From assembly GCF_900197575.1 (NCBI RefSeq), contig NZ_FZLN01000001.1:992001-1056000 (forward strand): 64,000 bases of DNA, in the 5' to 3' direction. Shown here piece by piece: positions 46,632 to 55,944 of this stretch (its first letter is position 1; each line of letters opens with the position of its first letter). A program made the translations under genes and the position numbers. The stretch comes from Acinetobacter apis (GTDB lineage Bacteria; Pseudomonadota; Gammaproteobacteria; Pseudomonadales; Moraxellaceae). The notes under the pieces are model-generated. The model did no database searches. It saw nothing but the letters and a program-made list of their open reading frames with translations, and was not told the DNA's origin.

Positions 46632-47783
46632 TCAATGCGAGTTTTTCATTTGTTGTGCTAAATTTTGCTCGTCTTGACGTAACAAATCAAGTAGTGGCAC
46701 AACCAATAACTCATAACGCCAACCGGTTAAATAGCTTGATAAGTGTTGTGTATGATTATGGCGTAACACCACATGATGATACAGCTCACTGAGCCATTTT
46801 TTACGCATCAGCACTGCACGTGGTACTTGCGTTTGCTCTGCAACATGATCAATGAGAGCATCTATTTTTTCAGAGACCTCTTTAGTAATAAATTTAACAG
46901 GTCGTGCCATACTTGATGGCCAATCATCTTTTGGCGGTAAATTTTTTAATAAATCTAAAATCACACTGCCATATTCACGAATAGTGCTTGGACGAAGCCC
47001 TTGAATGCTTGCCAATTGAAAATGATTTTTTGGACTTTTTTCTACAAGCTCAATCATTACATTGTTTTTAATCACAAAGCTTTTTGGAATATTAATCGCT
47101 TTAACCAACTGATCACGCCATACACACAACTGTTGTAATTGCATCAATTGACGGCGTGAATGGCGATAATTGGCAACATCTGTATATAACTTTTTAATGG
47201 GTGTTTCTTTGGCAATATCACGTGCCAAAGAAGCGCAATCTTCTTCAACATAACTAAGTAGATTTTTCTCAATCAGTGCCTGCTTGATATGATCAGCCAA
47301 TTCAGGCAAATAGGCGACATCATTCACTGCATAAAGCAATTGTTCATCACTCAGTGGACGCTGTGTCCAATCAGATCTAGTTTGGTCTTTTTCAATATGA
47401 ATGCCTAAACAATCTTTTAAAGCATTTTGATAACTGGTTTGTAACCCGTAGCCTAAAAAGGACAATGCAAGTTGTGTATCAAAAACATTTTGAAGCGGTT
47501 TTTTGCCTGAATAGTAATAAATTAGATCGATATCTTCACTACAGGCATGAAAAATATTTTGCTTTGCATTGGCAATGGTTGTCCAAAAAGCACTGAGATC
47601 AAGTGTTGTACCATCAAGCAGAAAAATTTCATGCTCAAAATTAATTTGAAATAAACCCAATTTCGGCCATAACGTGTCGACCTTTATAAATTCGGTGTCT
47701 AACGCATAGGTATTTTGATGACCCATTTTATCTAACACACGAGTCAGTTCATCTTGGTGTTGTATAAATTGAAACGTACTCAT
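46632..47783 (-). CDS. rnd: Ribonuclease D
   Basis: 3'-5' exoribonuclease trimming tRNA precursors. The DEDDy motifs are visible: YALDTEFIKVDTLWPKLGL (Exo I), NVFDTQLALSFLGYG (Exo II), YAVNDVAYLPEL (Exo III with Tyr). An HRDC domain follows (QLMQLQQLCVWRDQLVKAIN). The length of 383 residues is normal. Confidence 0.95.
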   Translation of the reverse strand: MSTFQFIQHQDELTRVLDKMGHQNTYALDTEFIKVDTLWPKLGLFQINFEHEIFLLDGTTLDLSAFWTTIANAKQNIFHACSEDIDLIYYYSGKKPLQNVFDTQLALSFLGYGLQTSYQNALKDCLGIHIEKDQTRSDWTQRPLSDEQLLYAVNDVAYLPELADHIKQALIEKNLLSYVEEDCASLARDIAKETPIKKLYTDVANYRHSRRQLMQLQQLCVWRDQLVKAINIPKSFVIKNNVMIELVEKSPKNHFQLASIQGLRPSTIREYGSVILDLLKNLPPKDDWPSSMARPVKFITKEVSEKIDALIDHVAEQTQVPRAVLMRKKWLSELYHHVVLRHNHTQHLSSYLTGWRYELLVVPLLDLLRQDEQNLAQQMKNSH

Positions 47784-47912
47784 GTGAAGTGCCTAATGTT
47801 AAAAAACAATCATATTGCGGATATGAAGGTTTATATCACGCAAGTCCAATATCTCGTCACCTTTTACAACAAAGGTGTTTTATTTTTATGCAATTAATAA
47901 GATATATGCTGA

Positions 47913-48509
47913 TTATTTGAACTGCAAGCGCTGATGTAATGCTTGGCCCAACGTATGGCTGTCCACATATTCAAGTTCACCACCTTGTGGTACACCTTGT
48001 GCAATTCGTGTCATTCGTAAAGGCAAATGTTTACATGCTTCAAGCAAATAATGTGCTGTTGCTTGCCCTTCAACGGTGGCATTGGTGGCAAGAATAACTT
48101 CTTCAATTTGACCTTGTTGTAGTCGTGCCATTAATGCAGGAATGCCAATTTCTTCTGGACCGATTCCATCTAAAGGCGACAAACGACCGCCCAATACATG
48201 ATATTTGCCACGAAAGCTTCCTGTTTGCTCAATGGCCATTACATCCGCAGGAGACTCTACCACACACAATAAGCTGTCTTCTCGGTCATAAGCTTGGCAA
48301 ATGGAACAAATATCATCTTCTGTTAAAGAATGGCAAATGGAACAAGTTTGGATATGATTTACCGCATCATGAAGTGCATTGGCCAATATTTCAGCCCGCT
48401 CTTTATTTTTCATAATCAAGTTTAATGCCATGCGCTGAGCCGACTTTGGCCCAACGCTAGGCAAAATACGCAGTGCCTGTACCAATTCATCAAATTTTGG
48501 GCTAAACAT
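47913..48509 (-). CDS. recR: Recombination mediator RecR
   Basis: Loads RecA with RecO and RecF at gaps. The N-terminal helix-hairpin-helix LRILPSVGPKSAQRMALNLI is followed by the C4 zinc finger CSICHSLTEDDICSIC. A Toprim domain comes next (LLCVVESPADVMAIEQTG, ATNATVEGQATAHYL) and then the C-terminal ARGVPQGGEL-like AQGVPQGGELEYVD. The length of 198 residues is normal. It is transcribed after ybaB. Confidence 0.96.
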   Translation of the reverse strand: MFSPKFDELVQALRILPSVGPKSAQRMALNLIMKNKERAEILANALHDAVNHIQTCSICHSLTEDDICSICQAYDREDSLLCVVESPADVMAIEQTGSFRGKYHVLGGRLSPLDGIGPEEIGIPALMARLQQGQIEEVILATNATVEGQATAHYLLEACKHLPLRMTRIAQGVPQGGELEYVDSHTLGQALHQRLQFK

Positions 48510-48524
48510 GCGTATATGTCCTCT

Positions 48525-48854
48525 TTAAAATAATCCAGCAAGACCTGGTGGCAAGCCTGAACCTGCACTAGCAGATTTCATGGTTTCATCAGCAATCACT
48601 TCTGCTTGACGTGATGCATCATTCATTGCCGCAGCAATTAAGTCTTCGATCATGTCTGCATCATCTTGTAATAAATCTGGATTAATTTCTATACGTTTTA
48701 CAATATGACGACATGTCATCGTCACTTTGACTAAACCGCCACCTGCTTCTGCATGGACTTCAATGCCTGCCAAAGACTCTTTGGCTTTTTTCGCATTTGC
48801 TTCGACTTCTTTTTGCATGCGTTGTGCTTGTTGCATCAACATATTAATATTCAT
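48525..48854 (-). CDS. ybaB: YbaB/EbfC-family nucleoid-associated protein
   Basis: 109 residues. [20 protein letters not shown] and [20 protein letters not shown] are typical of the family, which binds DNA and is encoded with recR in many bacteria. The usual upstream dnaX is replaced here by metZ. ATG 48854 is chosen because GGAG precedes it; the GTG one codon upstream is unlikely. Confidence 0.93.
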   Translation of the reverse strand: MNINMLMQQAQRMQKEVEANAKKAKESLAGIEVHAEAGGGLVKVTMTCRHIVKRIEINPDLLQDDADMIEDLIAAAMNDASRQAEVIADETMKSASAGSGLPPGLAGLF

Positions 48855-48869
48855 CACAAAGCTCCACTA

Positions 48870-50057
48870 TTAAATCAAATCTAAACCGCGAGATAAGTCG
48901 CGAATAATATCATGAATATCTTCTAAACCCACAGAAAGTCGGATTAAGCCTTCTTTAATCCCTGCAGCTTGTTTGGCTTCTTCAGATAATTTGCCATGTG
49001 TTGTGGTGGCAGGATGGGTAATGGTTGACTTTACATCACCCAAATTTCCTGTAATTGAAATAAATTGTGTACTGTCAATCACGGTCCATGCCGCAGGACG
49101 CCCACCTTTGACTTCAAATGAGACAATACCACCAAAGCCTGCTTGTTGCTTTTTCGCAAGCTCATGCCCTGGGTGATTTGGCAATCCTGCATAATAAACT
49201 CGCTCAACTTTCTCATGCTGCGCTAGCCATTCAGCAATTTGCTGTGCATTTTCACAATGGGCTTTCATACGGATTTTAAGCGTCTCTAAGCCTTTTAAAA
49301 ATACCCATGCATTAAATGGACTCATCGATGGCCCAAGTGTACGCACCACAGAAAAGACATCTTCAAGCAATTGATGTTGGCCAACCACGGCACCACCTAA
49401 TGCACGCCCCTGCCCATCAATGTATTTTGTTGCAGAGTAAACCACCAAATCTGCACCCAACTTTAATGGACGCTGTAATGCTGGTGTACAAAACGTATTA
49501 TCAACCACTAGTAATGCATTTGATGCATGTGCAATGTTTGCAATCGCTTGGATATCACCAATTACAGCCAATGGATTTGATGGAGATTCCATAAAAAACA
49601 TTTTGGTGTTTGGACGAACATGCGCTTGCCATGCATCTAAATCTGTTAAATCAACAAAATCAATATCAACGCCAAATTTACGAATGTAACGGTCAAATAA
49701 ACCCACAATTGAACCAAAAACATCGCGTGAACAAATGACATGGTCGCCTGCGTTTAAATATGCCATTGTCACTGCAAGAATAGCACCCATGCCTGAGCCT
49801 GTTGCTACAGCACGTTCACCACCTGCCAAAGCGGCAAGACGTTTTTCAAACATGGCAACTGTTGGATTGGTAAAACGCGAATATACATTTCCAGCTTCTT
49901 TGCCCTGAAATTTATTGGCTGCTTCTTGTGCGTTTTTATAGACAAACGAAGAGGTTAAAAAAATCGGTTCGCCGTGTTCACCTTCATGCGTCCGTTCATG
50001 CCCTGTTCGAATGGCCAATGTATCTAATGCCAATGAATAATCTTCTTGTTCACTCAT
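48870..50057 (-). CDS. metZ: O-succinylhomoserine sulfhydrylase
   Basis: PLP enzyme that makes homocysteine directly from O-succinylhomoserine and sulfide in methionine synthesis. It belongs to the Cys/Met-metabolism family: TSSFVYKNAQEA, YSRFTNPTVAMFEKRLAAL, GSGMGAI, and the PLP lysine in VYSATKYIDGQGR. The close is GLEDIHDIIRDL. The length is 395 residues. MetZ is preferred over MetB or MetC because of overall similarity to the Pseudomonas enzyme. Confidence 0.88.
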   Translation of the reverse strand: MSEQEDYSLALDTLAIRTGHERTHEGEHGEPIFLTSSFVYKNAQEAANKFQGKEAGNVYSRFTNPTVAMFEKRLAALAGGERAVATGSGMGAILAVTMAYLNAGDHVICSRDVFGSIVGLFDRYIRKFGVDIDFVDLTDLDAWQAHVRPNTKMFFMESPSNPLAVIGDIQAIANIAHASNALLVVDNTFCTPALQRPLKLGADLVVYSATKYIDGQGRALGGAVVGQHQLLEDVFSVVRTLGPSMSPFNAWVFLKGLETLKIRMKAHCENAQQIAEWLAQHEKVERVYYAGLPNHPGHELAKKQQAGFGGIVSFEVKGGRPAAWTVIDSTQFISITGNLGDVKSTITHPATTTHGKLSEEAKQAAGIKEGLIRLSVGLEDIHDIIRDLSRGLDLI

Positions 50058-50270
50058 ACTTGTGCTCTAAATTTACCAGCTTAATTATTATAGTATTGTG
50101 AGCGTCTAGATGAATCGTGGTCAAGTAGAAACTGATTTACTCAGCATAAAGATGACATATCAGCACACCATGAAATCAAACAAGACCGACTGATTAATAC
50201 GAGTTTTATCTAGACGAATTTAAAAATGCCGATTACGATGAAAAAAACACACAAAGAACAAGGACAGCAC

Positions 50271-51143
50271 ATGACACAAATCGTATCGTTCATCGGACTT
50301 GGTGCAATGGGTTACCGCATGGCAGCACATTTACCTCAAACCTTTTCAGAGGTTCGTGTATGGAACAGAACATTTGAAAAAGCACAACAACATGCCAAAG
50401 ATTATGGCACACAAGCCACCTCTCTTGAGGAAGCAGCTCAAGCAGATATTATTTTTTCATGTTTGCCAACCAGTCAAGATGTCGAACATCTCATTGCAAC
50501 GCTTGAGATTAAACCTGGTGCCATTTGGGTGGACTGTACAAGCGGTGTACCTGCAAGCGCCAAAAAACTTATTGCTGAGCTCAAACTAAAAGATGTCGAT
50601 TATTTAGATGCACCTGTAAGTGGTCAAACCATTGGTGCTGAAAAAGCCACATTAACATTTATGGTGGGTGGCTCAGCTGATGCATTTGAACGTGCCTTAC
50701 CTGCAATGCAAGTCTTAGGGAAACTCATTAAACATGTGGGCGATTCAGGTGCAGGCTTTGCGGTTAAGGCTGTAAATAATATGATGATGGCAATTCATTT
50801 ATGCGCGGCATGCGAAGGTGCTTCAACATTAAAGTCACATGGTGTCAATGTGCAAGAAGCATTTGAATGTATTAATGCCTCAAGCGGACAAAGCGCAATT
50901 ACCACATCTATTTTACCTAACCGTGTATTTAACCGCGCATTCCCATCTACATTTGCCTTGGCCTTGTTAGCGAAAGATACAGGCATTGCATTGGATTTAG
51001 TGCAAGAAAATAAGCTCTCAGCACCTATAATTGCAAGCACACAAAGCTTGGTACAAGCGGCAAGCAATTTGGTGGAAGCAGGCAGTGATTTTTCAACTTT
51101 AGCCAAAATGTATGAATCTATTAATAAAGTCACGATTGAGTAA
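50271..51143 (+). CDS. 3-hydroxyisobutyrate dehydrogenase-family oxidoreductase
   Basis: About 290 residues. The N-terminal NAD(P) motif is VSFIGLGAMGYRMAAHL. VDCTSGVPASAKKL and YLDAPVSGQTIGAEKATL form the substrate-binding region, and GAGFAVKAVNNMMMAIHL contains the catalytic lysine. The substrate could be a beta-hydroxyacid such as 3-hydroxyisobutyrate, tartronate semialdehyde or succinic semialdehyde; no valine-catabolism neighbours are present. ATG 50271 is chosen because AAGGACAGC precedes it, 15 codons inside the longest frame. Confidence 0.87.
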   Translation: MTQIVSFIGLGAMGYRMAAHLPQTFSEVRVWNRTFEKAQQHAKDYGTQATSLEEAAQADIIFSCLPTSQDVEHLIATLEIKPGAIWVDCTSGVPASAKKLIAELKLKDVDYLDAPVSGQTIGAEKATLTFMVGGSADAFERALPAMQVLGKLIKHVGDSGAGFAVKAVNNMMMAIHLCAACEGASTLKSHGVNVQEAFECINASSGQSAITTSILPNRVFNRAFPSTFALALLAKDTGIALDLVQENKLSAPIIASTQSLVQAASNLVEAGSDFSTLAKMYESINKVTIE

Positions 51144-51243
51144 CCCGACAATGGGGGTCTTGTTTTTTTAATCATAAAGCCCCATATTAAAATACAAGGA
51201 CATACTATTTTTAGTACCATCCACTGTATAAACGAGGTATCTC

Positions 51244-51513
51244 ATGAATAAGTTTTCTGCTGTATTTCTTGCAAGTTTAGCGTCATTCGCTTGTGCTTCT
51301 GCGTTTGCAGCACCAACATCTCAAGAATGCCAAAAGTTGCAAAATGACTATAATTTAATTTACGCATCTAAAGGTTTCTGTTTTAAAGATGCTGATGCTA
51401 AAGCAAAATATGGCAATGACAACTGTTTTACCAGTAAGCCAAAATTCTCTGAAAAAGAGCAACAACGTATTGATCAAATCAAAGATCGCCAAAAAGCATT
51501 AAACTGTAATTAA
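51244..51513 (+). CDS. Small exported YARHG-domain protein
   Basis: 89 residues. It has a signal peptide (SAVFLASLASFACASAFA) and a mature part of about 67 residues with four cysteines. IYASKGFCFKDADAKAKYG followed by FSEKEQQRIDQIKDRQ is the YARHG domain, a presumed extracellular ligand-binding module. The function is unknown. The start has GAGG upstream and a terminator follows. Confidence 0.82.
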   Translation: MNKFSAVFLASLASFACASAFAAPTSQECQKLQNDYNLIYASKGFCFKDADAKAKYGNDNCFTSKPKFSEKEQQRIDQIKDRQKALNCN

Positions 51514-51519
51514 TGAACC

Positions 51520-51546
51520 AGCTGCCCTCTTCTTTGGGCAGCTTTT
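51520..51546 (+). terminator. Terminator after the YARHG gene
   Basis: AGCTGCCC and GGGCAGCT form a stem around TCTTCTTT, followed by TTT. Confidence 0.85.
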
Positions 51547-51580
51547 CATTTGAATTTAACTAAAATCGGTTTATTGAACC

Positions 51581-52009
51581 ATGAATAGCACATACGACCC
51601 ACAAAACATTTTTGCCAAAATTCTTCGTCAAGAAATTCCTGCCATTAAAGTCTATGAAGATGAGCAAACTTTAGCATTTATGGATATCATGCCTCAAGCC
51701 AATGGACACACTTTAGTGATTCCTAAAGCAGAAGCTGTGACTTTATTAGATTTATCTGCAGAACAAGCAGCCTACACCATTCAAATTGTACAAAAAGTCG
51801 CGCGTGCTATTGAAATTGCATTAGATGCTCAAGGCATTGTACTTATGCAACTCTCAGGTGAAGCTGCAGGTCAAACTGTGCCGCATGTTCACTTCCATTT
51901 AATTCCATCTTCAATCCATGAAATGAGACAACATGCCGCTCAAGCAGGCGATCCTGAAGAAATTAAACAGACTGCTTTAAAAATTAAAGCTGCACTTGAG
52001 CGTGTATAA
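51581..52009 (+). CDS. HIT-family nucleotide hydrolase (HinT-like)
   Basis: 142 residues. [19 protein letters not shown] and [17 protein letters not shown] precede the histidine-triad motif HVHFHLIP. These proteins hydrolyse adenosine phosphoramidates or AMP-lysine. The length is longer than E. coli HinT and closer to the HIT branch with a C-terminal helix ([14 protein letters not shown]). Confidence 0.92.
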   Translation: MNSTYDPQNIFAKILRQEIPAIKVYEDEQTLAFMDIMPQANGHTLVIPKAEAVTLLDLSAEQAAYTIQIVQKVARAIEIALDAQGIVLMQLSGEAAGQTVPHVHFHLIPSSIHEMRQHAAQAGDPEEIKQTALKIKAALERV

Positions 52010-52012
52010 AAT

Positions 52013-52045
52013 AGATAGCCATGCAAATCTATGACATGGCTATCT
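52013..52045. terminator. Candidate bidirectional terminator, hinT / lysR
   Basis: AGATAGCCATG and CATGGCTATCT form an 11-bp stem with an 11-base loop between converging genes. The flanking T-runs are short. Confidence 0.7.
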
Positions 52046-52049
52046 AAAA

Positions 52050-53000
52050 TTACATATTAGGCACTCGATTGAGTAAAGTGAGTGTGGGTTCATCTGCTAA
52101 TTTTTCTAATAAAAACTGAATTAATACTTTCATTTTACTTGGTAAATAACGCGTGGGCGGATATAACAGCCAAGCTTCGCCACTATAATAGGTTTCAAAA
52201 GTCCAATCAGGTAACACTTGGATTAATGTCCCTTCACGAATGGCATGCTGCGCAACAAAATACGGTAAACTCGCAATTCCCATATGCTGTAATGCTGCAT
52301 TCAAACGAATGCCTGTATGGTTGGCATAATAACGCCCTTGTACAGACACCGTAATACTTTTTTGGACTTGAATAAACTTCCACTTTGCATCACTTGGTTG
52401 TTCACCCAAACAAATACACTGATGCTGTTTTAACTCATGTGGTCCAGTTGGCTGACCATACTGTTTCAAATACTGTGGTGTTGCAACCACCACATGAGGA
52501 ATTGTGGTTAAGCGTTTACCCATGAGTGTTCCTGTTGGTGCATTGGTAATTCGAATCACTGCATCCACAGCATCATCAATAAAGTCAATATATCGGTCTT
52601 CTAGCAATAAATGTACAGACACATTGGGATAGCGCTGAAAAAATTCAGGCAAATGTGGATGGATCATATAATGCCCAATCGCTTTAGGCACACTTAACCG
52701 AATAACACCATGTGGCTCATCGCTTAAATGTCCTGAGCTTTCTACCACTGCTTGTGCTGCTTTTAACATTTCAGCGCAATGTACATAAATCTGCTGCCCT
52801 GACTCACTCAAACCCAATTTTCTCGTGGTACGCTGTAATAATTTAACAGCCAAAGCACGCTCTAAACGTGATACTGCACGACTTACAGCGGATGGCGTTT
52901 GCCCCAACTGCCTTGCTGCTTCAGAAAAACTGCCTGTATCCACCACTTTGACAAAAACTGCCATCTCTTGTAGTAAATTTAAACTTTGATTTGTGCTCAT
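52050..53000 (-). CDS. LysR-family transcriptional regulator
   Basis: 316 residues. The N-terminal winged HTH is VKVVDTGSFSEAARQLGQTP and SAVSRAVSRLERALAVKLLQ, followed by RTTRKLGLSESG. The effector-binding domain is of the CrgA/DmlR type. It is divergent from a LysE-type exporter 186 bases away, so the exporter is the likely target. Confidence 0.9.
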   Translation of the reverse strand: MSTNQSLNLLQEMAVFVKVVDTGSFSEAARQLGQTPSAVSRAVSRLERALAVKLLQRTTRKLGLSESGQQIYVHCAEMLKAAQAVVESSGHLSDEPHGVIRLSVPKAIGHYMIHPHLPEFFQRYPNVSVHLLLEDRYIDFIDDAVDAVIRITNAPTGTLMGKRLTTIPHVVVATPQYLKQYGQPTGPHELKQHQCICLGEQPSDAKWKFIQVQKSITVSVQGRYYANHTGIRLNAALQHMGIASLPYFVAQHAIREGTLIQVLPDWTFETYYSGEAWLLYPPTRYLPSKMKVLIQFLLEKLADEPTLTLLNRVPNM

Positions 53001-53186
53001 AGAGAATAAATGATTTGATTTTTAGATAGATTATCACGTTTAAAACAAGCGTATAAAATAACAATCAAGCGCAAAGAAGCACCATATGCTTTTATATTAC
53101 GATCATTTTCAACCACAGATTAATTTTGATCATACTCATGTCCATCGCATCTTGAATATGCACCATGCAAGCAGGTAGGTTTAATT

Positions 53187-53819
53187 ATGTTTTTTTCACA
53201 TGCATTGATTACATTAACCATTGTTCATTTGCTTGCACTGATGTTACCAGGTCCTGACTTTGTATTAATTGTTCGTCAAAGTATTCGTTATGGCCGTAAA
53301 ATTGCATTGCTAAGTGCTTTAGGCATTGCATGCGGCTTGTCTGTCCATGTTATGTATACCGTATTTGGCTTAGGCTTTATTATAAAAACCACGCCATGGT
53401 TATTTACTGTATTTAAATATATTGGTGCAGCTTATTTTGTTTATCTTGGTATTCAACTGCTGAGAACACCACGTCAAGCACAAACCACATTAACAGATGC
53501 TCACACTCAAACAGACACACACATGACAGCGACACGTGCTTTTGTCACGGGGGTGATGACCAATGCTTTAAACCCCAAAGCGACCATTTTCTTTTTGGCC
53601 ATTTTTACCACCATCATTGACCCTCAGACTGCTTTTTCAACCCAACTTCTTTATGGTGTATGGATGTGTATTGTGGCTGCACTTTGGTTTAGTTTGGTCA
53701 GTGTGGTATTTTCGCAGCATAAAATTCGCCATGCTTTTTTAAAAAAGGGTTGGTTACTTGATAAAGTGGTTGGGTCAATCTTAATTATTTTGGCAGCAGA
53801 GCTGATCATTACACACTAA
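53187..53819 (+). CDS. LysE/RhtB-family amino acid exporter
   Basis: 210 residues, about six transmembrane segments. The family opening LTIVHLLALMLPGPDFVLIV then RQSIRYGRKIALLSALGIA is diagnostic. ALNPKATIFFLAIFTTIID is the central motif. It probably exports an amino acid such as threonine, homoserine or lysine. It is divergent from the LysR gene. Confidence 0.9.
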   Translation: MFFSHALITLTIVHLLALMLPGPDFVLIVRQSIRYGRKIALLSALGIACGLSVHVMYTVFGLGFIIKTTPWLFTVFKYIGAAYFVYLGIQLLRTPRQAQTTLTDAHTQTDTHMTATRAFVTGVMTNALNPKATIFFLAIFTTIIDPQTAFSTQLLYGVWMCIVAALWFSLVSVVFSQHKIRHAFLKKGWLLDKVVGSILIILAAELIITH

Positions 53820-53824
53820 AACAT

Positions 53825-53861
53825 CATTAAAAAAGGTGGCTCATCGCCACCTTTTTTAATG
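53825..53861. terminator. Bidirectional terminator, lysE / DUF937
   Basis: CATTAAAAAAGGTGGC and GCCACCTTTTTTAATG form a perfect 16-bp stem around TCATC. Confidence 0.9.
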
Positions 53862-53874
53862 TCTTATATACGTT

Positions 53875-54489
53875 TTATTTGATGAATCCTGATACTAAGC
53901 CCAATACCTTTTTAATATCATCATTGGCTTCTTTGTTATCAGATTGCTCACCCTGTGGGGTTAATGCATTAATAATTTGTGGTAATACGGTACTGATCGC
54001 ACTATAAACATCACTTTTTTCACTGTTGGTTTCATTGGCAACTTGTGAAACATCTTGATCATCAAATAGACCCTGTACATGGCTATTTGATACATTATCA
54101 CCTGCTGCAGATGGATCTACCCAACTTTGCACTTGACTCGTTAAACCTGCACCACGCAATTTATCAAGCGCAGCTTGTAAACCGCCTTGTTGCTGAATCC
54201 AAGATAAAATTAATGGCACAACAGCCACTAAAATAGATTGGGCATTCAAACCCCCACCACTACTGCCTTGTTCTGCATTTTGATTATTGTTACTGCCGCC
54301 AGTTAATGAACCGACCACTGAACCCAATACACCACCTAGGCCTGATGAGCTTTGATTATTGTTATTGTTGCCAAGCTGACCAATGACTGAACCTAACACG
54401 CCACCTAAGCCTGATGAGCTTTGGTTATTTTGTCCGCCGCCTAATGCTTGCTTTGCTAAACCCTCGACAATACTTGCTAAATTGGTCAT
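53875..54489 (-). CDS. DUF937/YidB-like protein with internal repeat
   Basis: 204 residues. The N-terminal half contains two copies of NQSSSGLGGVLGSV separated by asparagine-rich linkers, and then a Gly/Ser/Asn-rich stretch. The C-terminal part (ILVAVVPLILSWIQQQGGL, LDKLRGAGLTSQVQSW) matches the YidB/DUF937 fold. No signal peptide. The function is unknown. The DNA copies of the repeat are similar enough to allow slippage or recombination. Confidence 0.82.
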   Translation of the reverse strand: MTNLASIVEGLAKQALGGGQNNQSSSGLGGVLGSVIGQLGNNNNNQSSSGLGGVLGSVVGSLTGGSNNNQNAEQGSSGGGLNAQSILVAVVPLILSWIQQQGGLQAALDKLRGAGLTSQVQSWVDPSAAGDNVSNSHVQGLFDDQDVSQVANETNSEKSDVYSAISTVLPQIINALTPQGEQSDNKEANDDIKKVLGLVSGFIK

Positions 54490-54572
54490 GTGAAAACCTC
54501 TATAATTATATGTTGACTATAAAAATACTAACGTACTTCTAAAATACTGTATGTTACTTTTTGCTATTTATC

Positions 54573-55040
54573 TTACCAGCGGAATTTATTCCAATGCTCA
54601 GGGTTGGCCCAAAAACGTGAATTTAACCAATCAGGTACTTGCTTATAATTTAAAATATTAAATTGCCATACCATCAATTGTTCATCATCTAGAATTTGAT
54701 TTAACATTTGCGTTAAACCTAATGCTCTTAACTGCTGAGCTTGTTTTTGATCTGCAATCACAATTAAACGTTTGGCCATTAAATCACGGAGCTTCACAAT
54801 CAGTTGTGATTGCTGTTCATTGGGTAAATCAGAAACAGTTTGCTCATGCAAGACCACCACAGCCAAATCATAACGCTGTGTAAATGGCAGATTTAAAAAA
54901 TCAGATGCGTTAAAATATTGCCAATTGATTGCTTCAGGCGAGTACACCGTAATATCTTGCCCAAGGCACAATGCAGTATGAATCGGCTGTTGTTGACGTA
55001 AATCGTCTAATAAAGACGTTAAAACATGTTGCTCAGCCAT
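54573..55040 (-). CDS. DUF6231-like hypothetical protein
   Basis: 155 residues, soluble. An N-terminal alpha/beta region (TALCLGQDITVYSPEAINWQ, RYDLAVVVLHEQT) resembles a degenerate methyltransferase-like fold. It ends in WANPEHWNKFRW, which I associate with DUF6231 proteins of gammaproteobacteria. The function is unknown. It is divergent from the DUF2797 gene with 34 bases between the starts. Confidence 0.65.
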   Translation of the reverse strand: MAEQHVLTSLLDDLRQQQPIHTALCLGQDITVYSPEAINWQYFNASDFLNLPFTQRYDLAVVVLHEQTVSDLPNEQQSQLIVKLRDLMAKRLIVIADQKQAQQLRALGLTQMLNQILDDEQLMVWQFNILNYKQVPDWLNSRFWANPEHWNKFRW

Positions 55041-55074
55041 GCCTGCACCTTTTCAAATTTGAGAGAGAATTTAT

Positions 55075-55944
55075 ATGGAGTTTCAAGGCATTTGCCATAA
55101 AATGCATGCCGATTTAGCCAGTCTCAGTATAACAGATCAAGATACTGAACGAGCCAATGTTCAATACACGTTTATTCTCGATCAAGCTAAAATCGACTTA
55201 CCGCTTACCATAGGTCAGCATATCGAAATTTCATGGACAGGCAAAATTTATTGCACGTCATGTGGTAAAAAAACACCCAAATCTTATGCACAAGGGCATT
55301 GTTTTCAATGTTTTAAAACCAAAGCCTCATGTGATATGTGTATTATGAAACCAGAAACTTGTCATTATCATTTAGGCACATGCCGTGAAGATGATTTTGC
55401 CAAGCGTATTTGTTTTCAGCCGCATATTGTTTACCTTGCCAATTCAAGCGCGTTAAAAGTTGGAATTACCCGTATTCATCAAATGCCAACCCGTTGGCTT
55501 GACCAAGGGGCAAGCCAAGCATTGCCAATTATGAAAGTCGGTTCACGGCGCTTATCCGGCCATTTAGAGGTCATGTTTGCTGAACAAGTTGCAGATAAAA
55601 CAGATTGGCGTAAATTATTAAAAGGTGATGCCGAACCTATCGATTTAATTTCATTGCGTGATGAGCTTATTGATGAATTCTCAAGCCAAATTGAATTAAT
55701 AGAAGATGAATTTTCCATGAACTTTGAATTTGATGAGCATGTTGAGCGCTTAGATCAAGCCAAAGTCCAAGAATTTGTTTATCCTGTTTCAAGCTATCCA
55801 AGCAAAATCAAATCACATAACCTCGAAAAAGCCTTGACCATTCAAGGTACATTACAAGGAATTAAAGGCCAATATCTCATCTTTGATACCGGCGTGATTA
55901 ATATTCGTAAATATACAGGCTATGAATTAGTGATTCGGAATTAA
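55075..55944 (+). CDS. DUF2797 family protein
   Basis: 289 residues. A cysteine-rich zinc-binding part lies at about residues 60-110 (CTSCGKKTPKSYAQGHCFQC, CDMCIMKPETCHY, CREDDFAKRIC). It is followed by a GIY-YIG-like segment (HIVYLANSSALKVGITR, then PTRWLDQGASQALPIMKV). The family may act on nucleic acid, but this is not established. Its 3' end overlaps the converging lpxB by 18 bases. Confidence 0.85.
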   Translation: MEFQGICHKMHADLASLSITDQDTERANVQYTFILDQAKIDLPLTIGQHIEISWTGKIYCTSCGKKTPKSYAQGHCFQCFKTKASCDMCIMKPETCHYHLGTCREDDFAKRICFQPHIVYLANSSALKVGITRIHQMPTRWLDQGASQALPIMKVGSRRLSGHLEVMFAEQVADKTDWRKLLKGDAEPIDLISLRDELIDEFSSQIELIEDEFSMNFEFDEHVERLDQAKVQEFVYPVSSYPSKIKSHNLEKALTIQGTLQGIKGQYLIFDTGVINIRKYTGYELVIRN

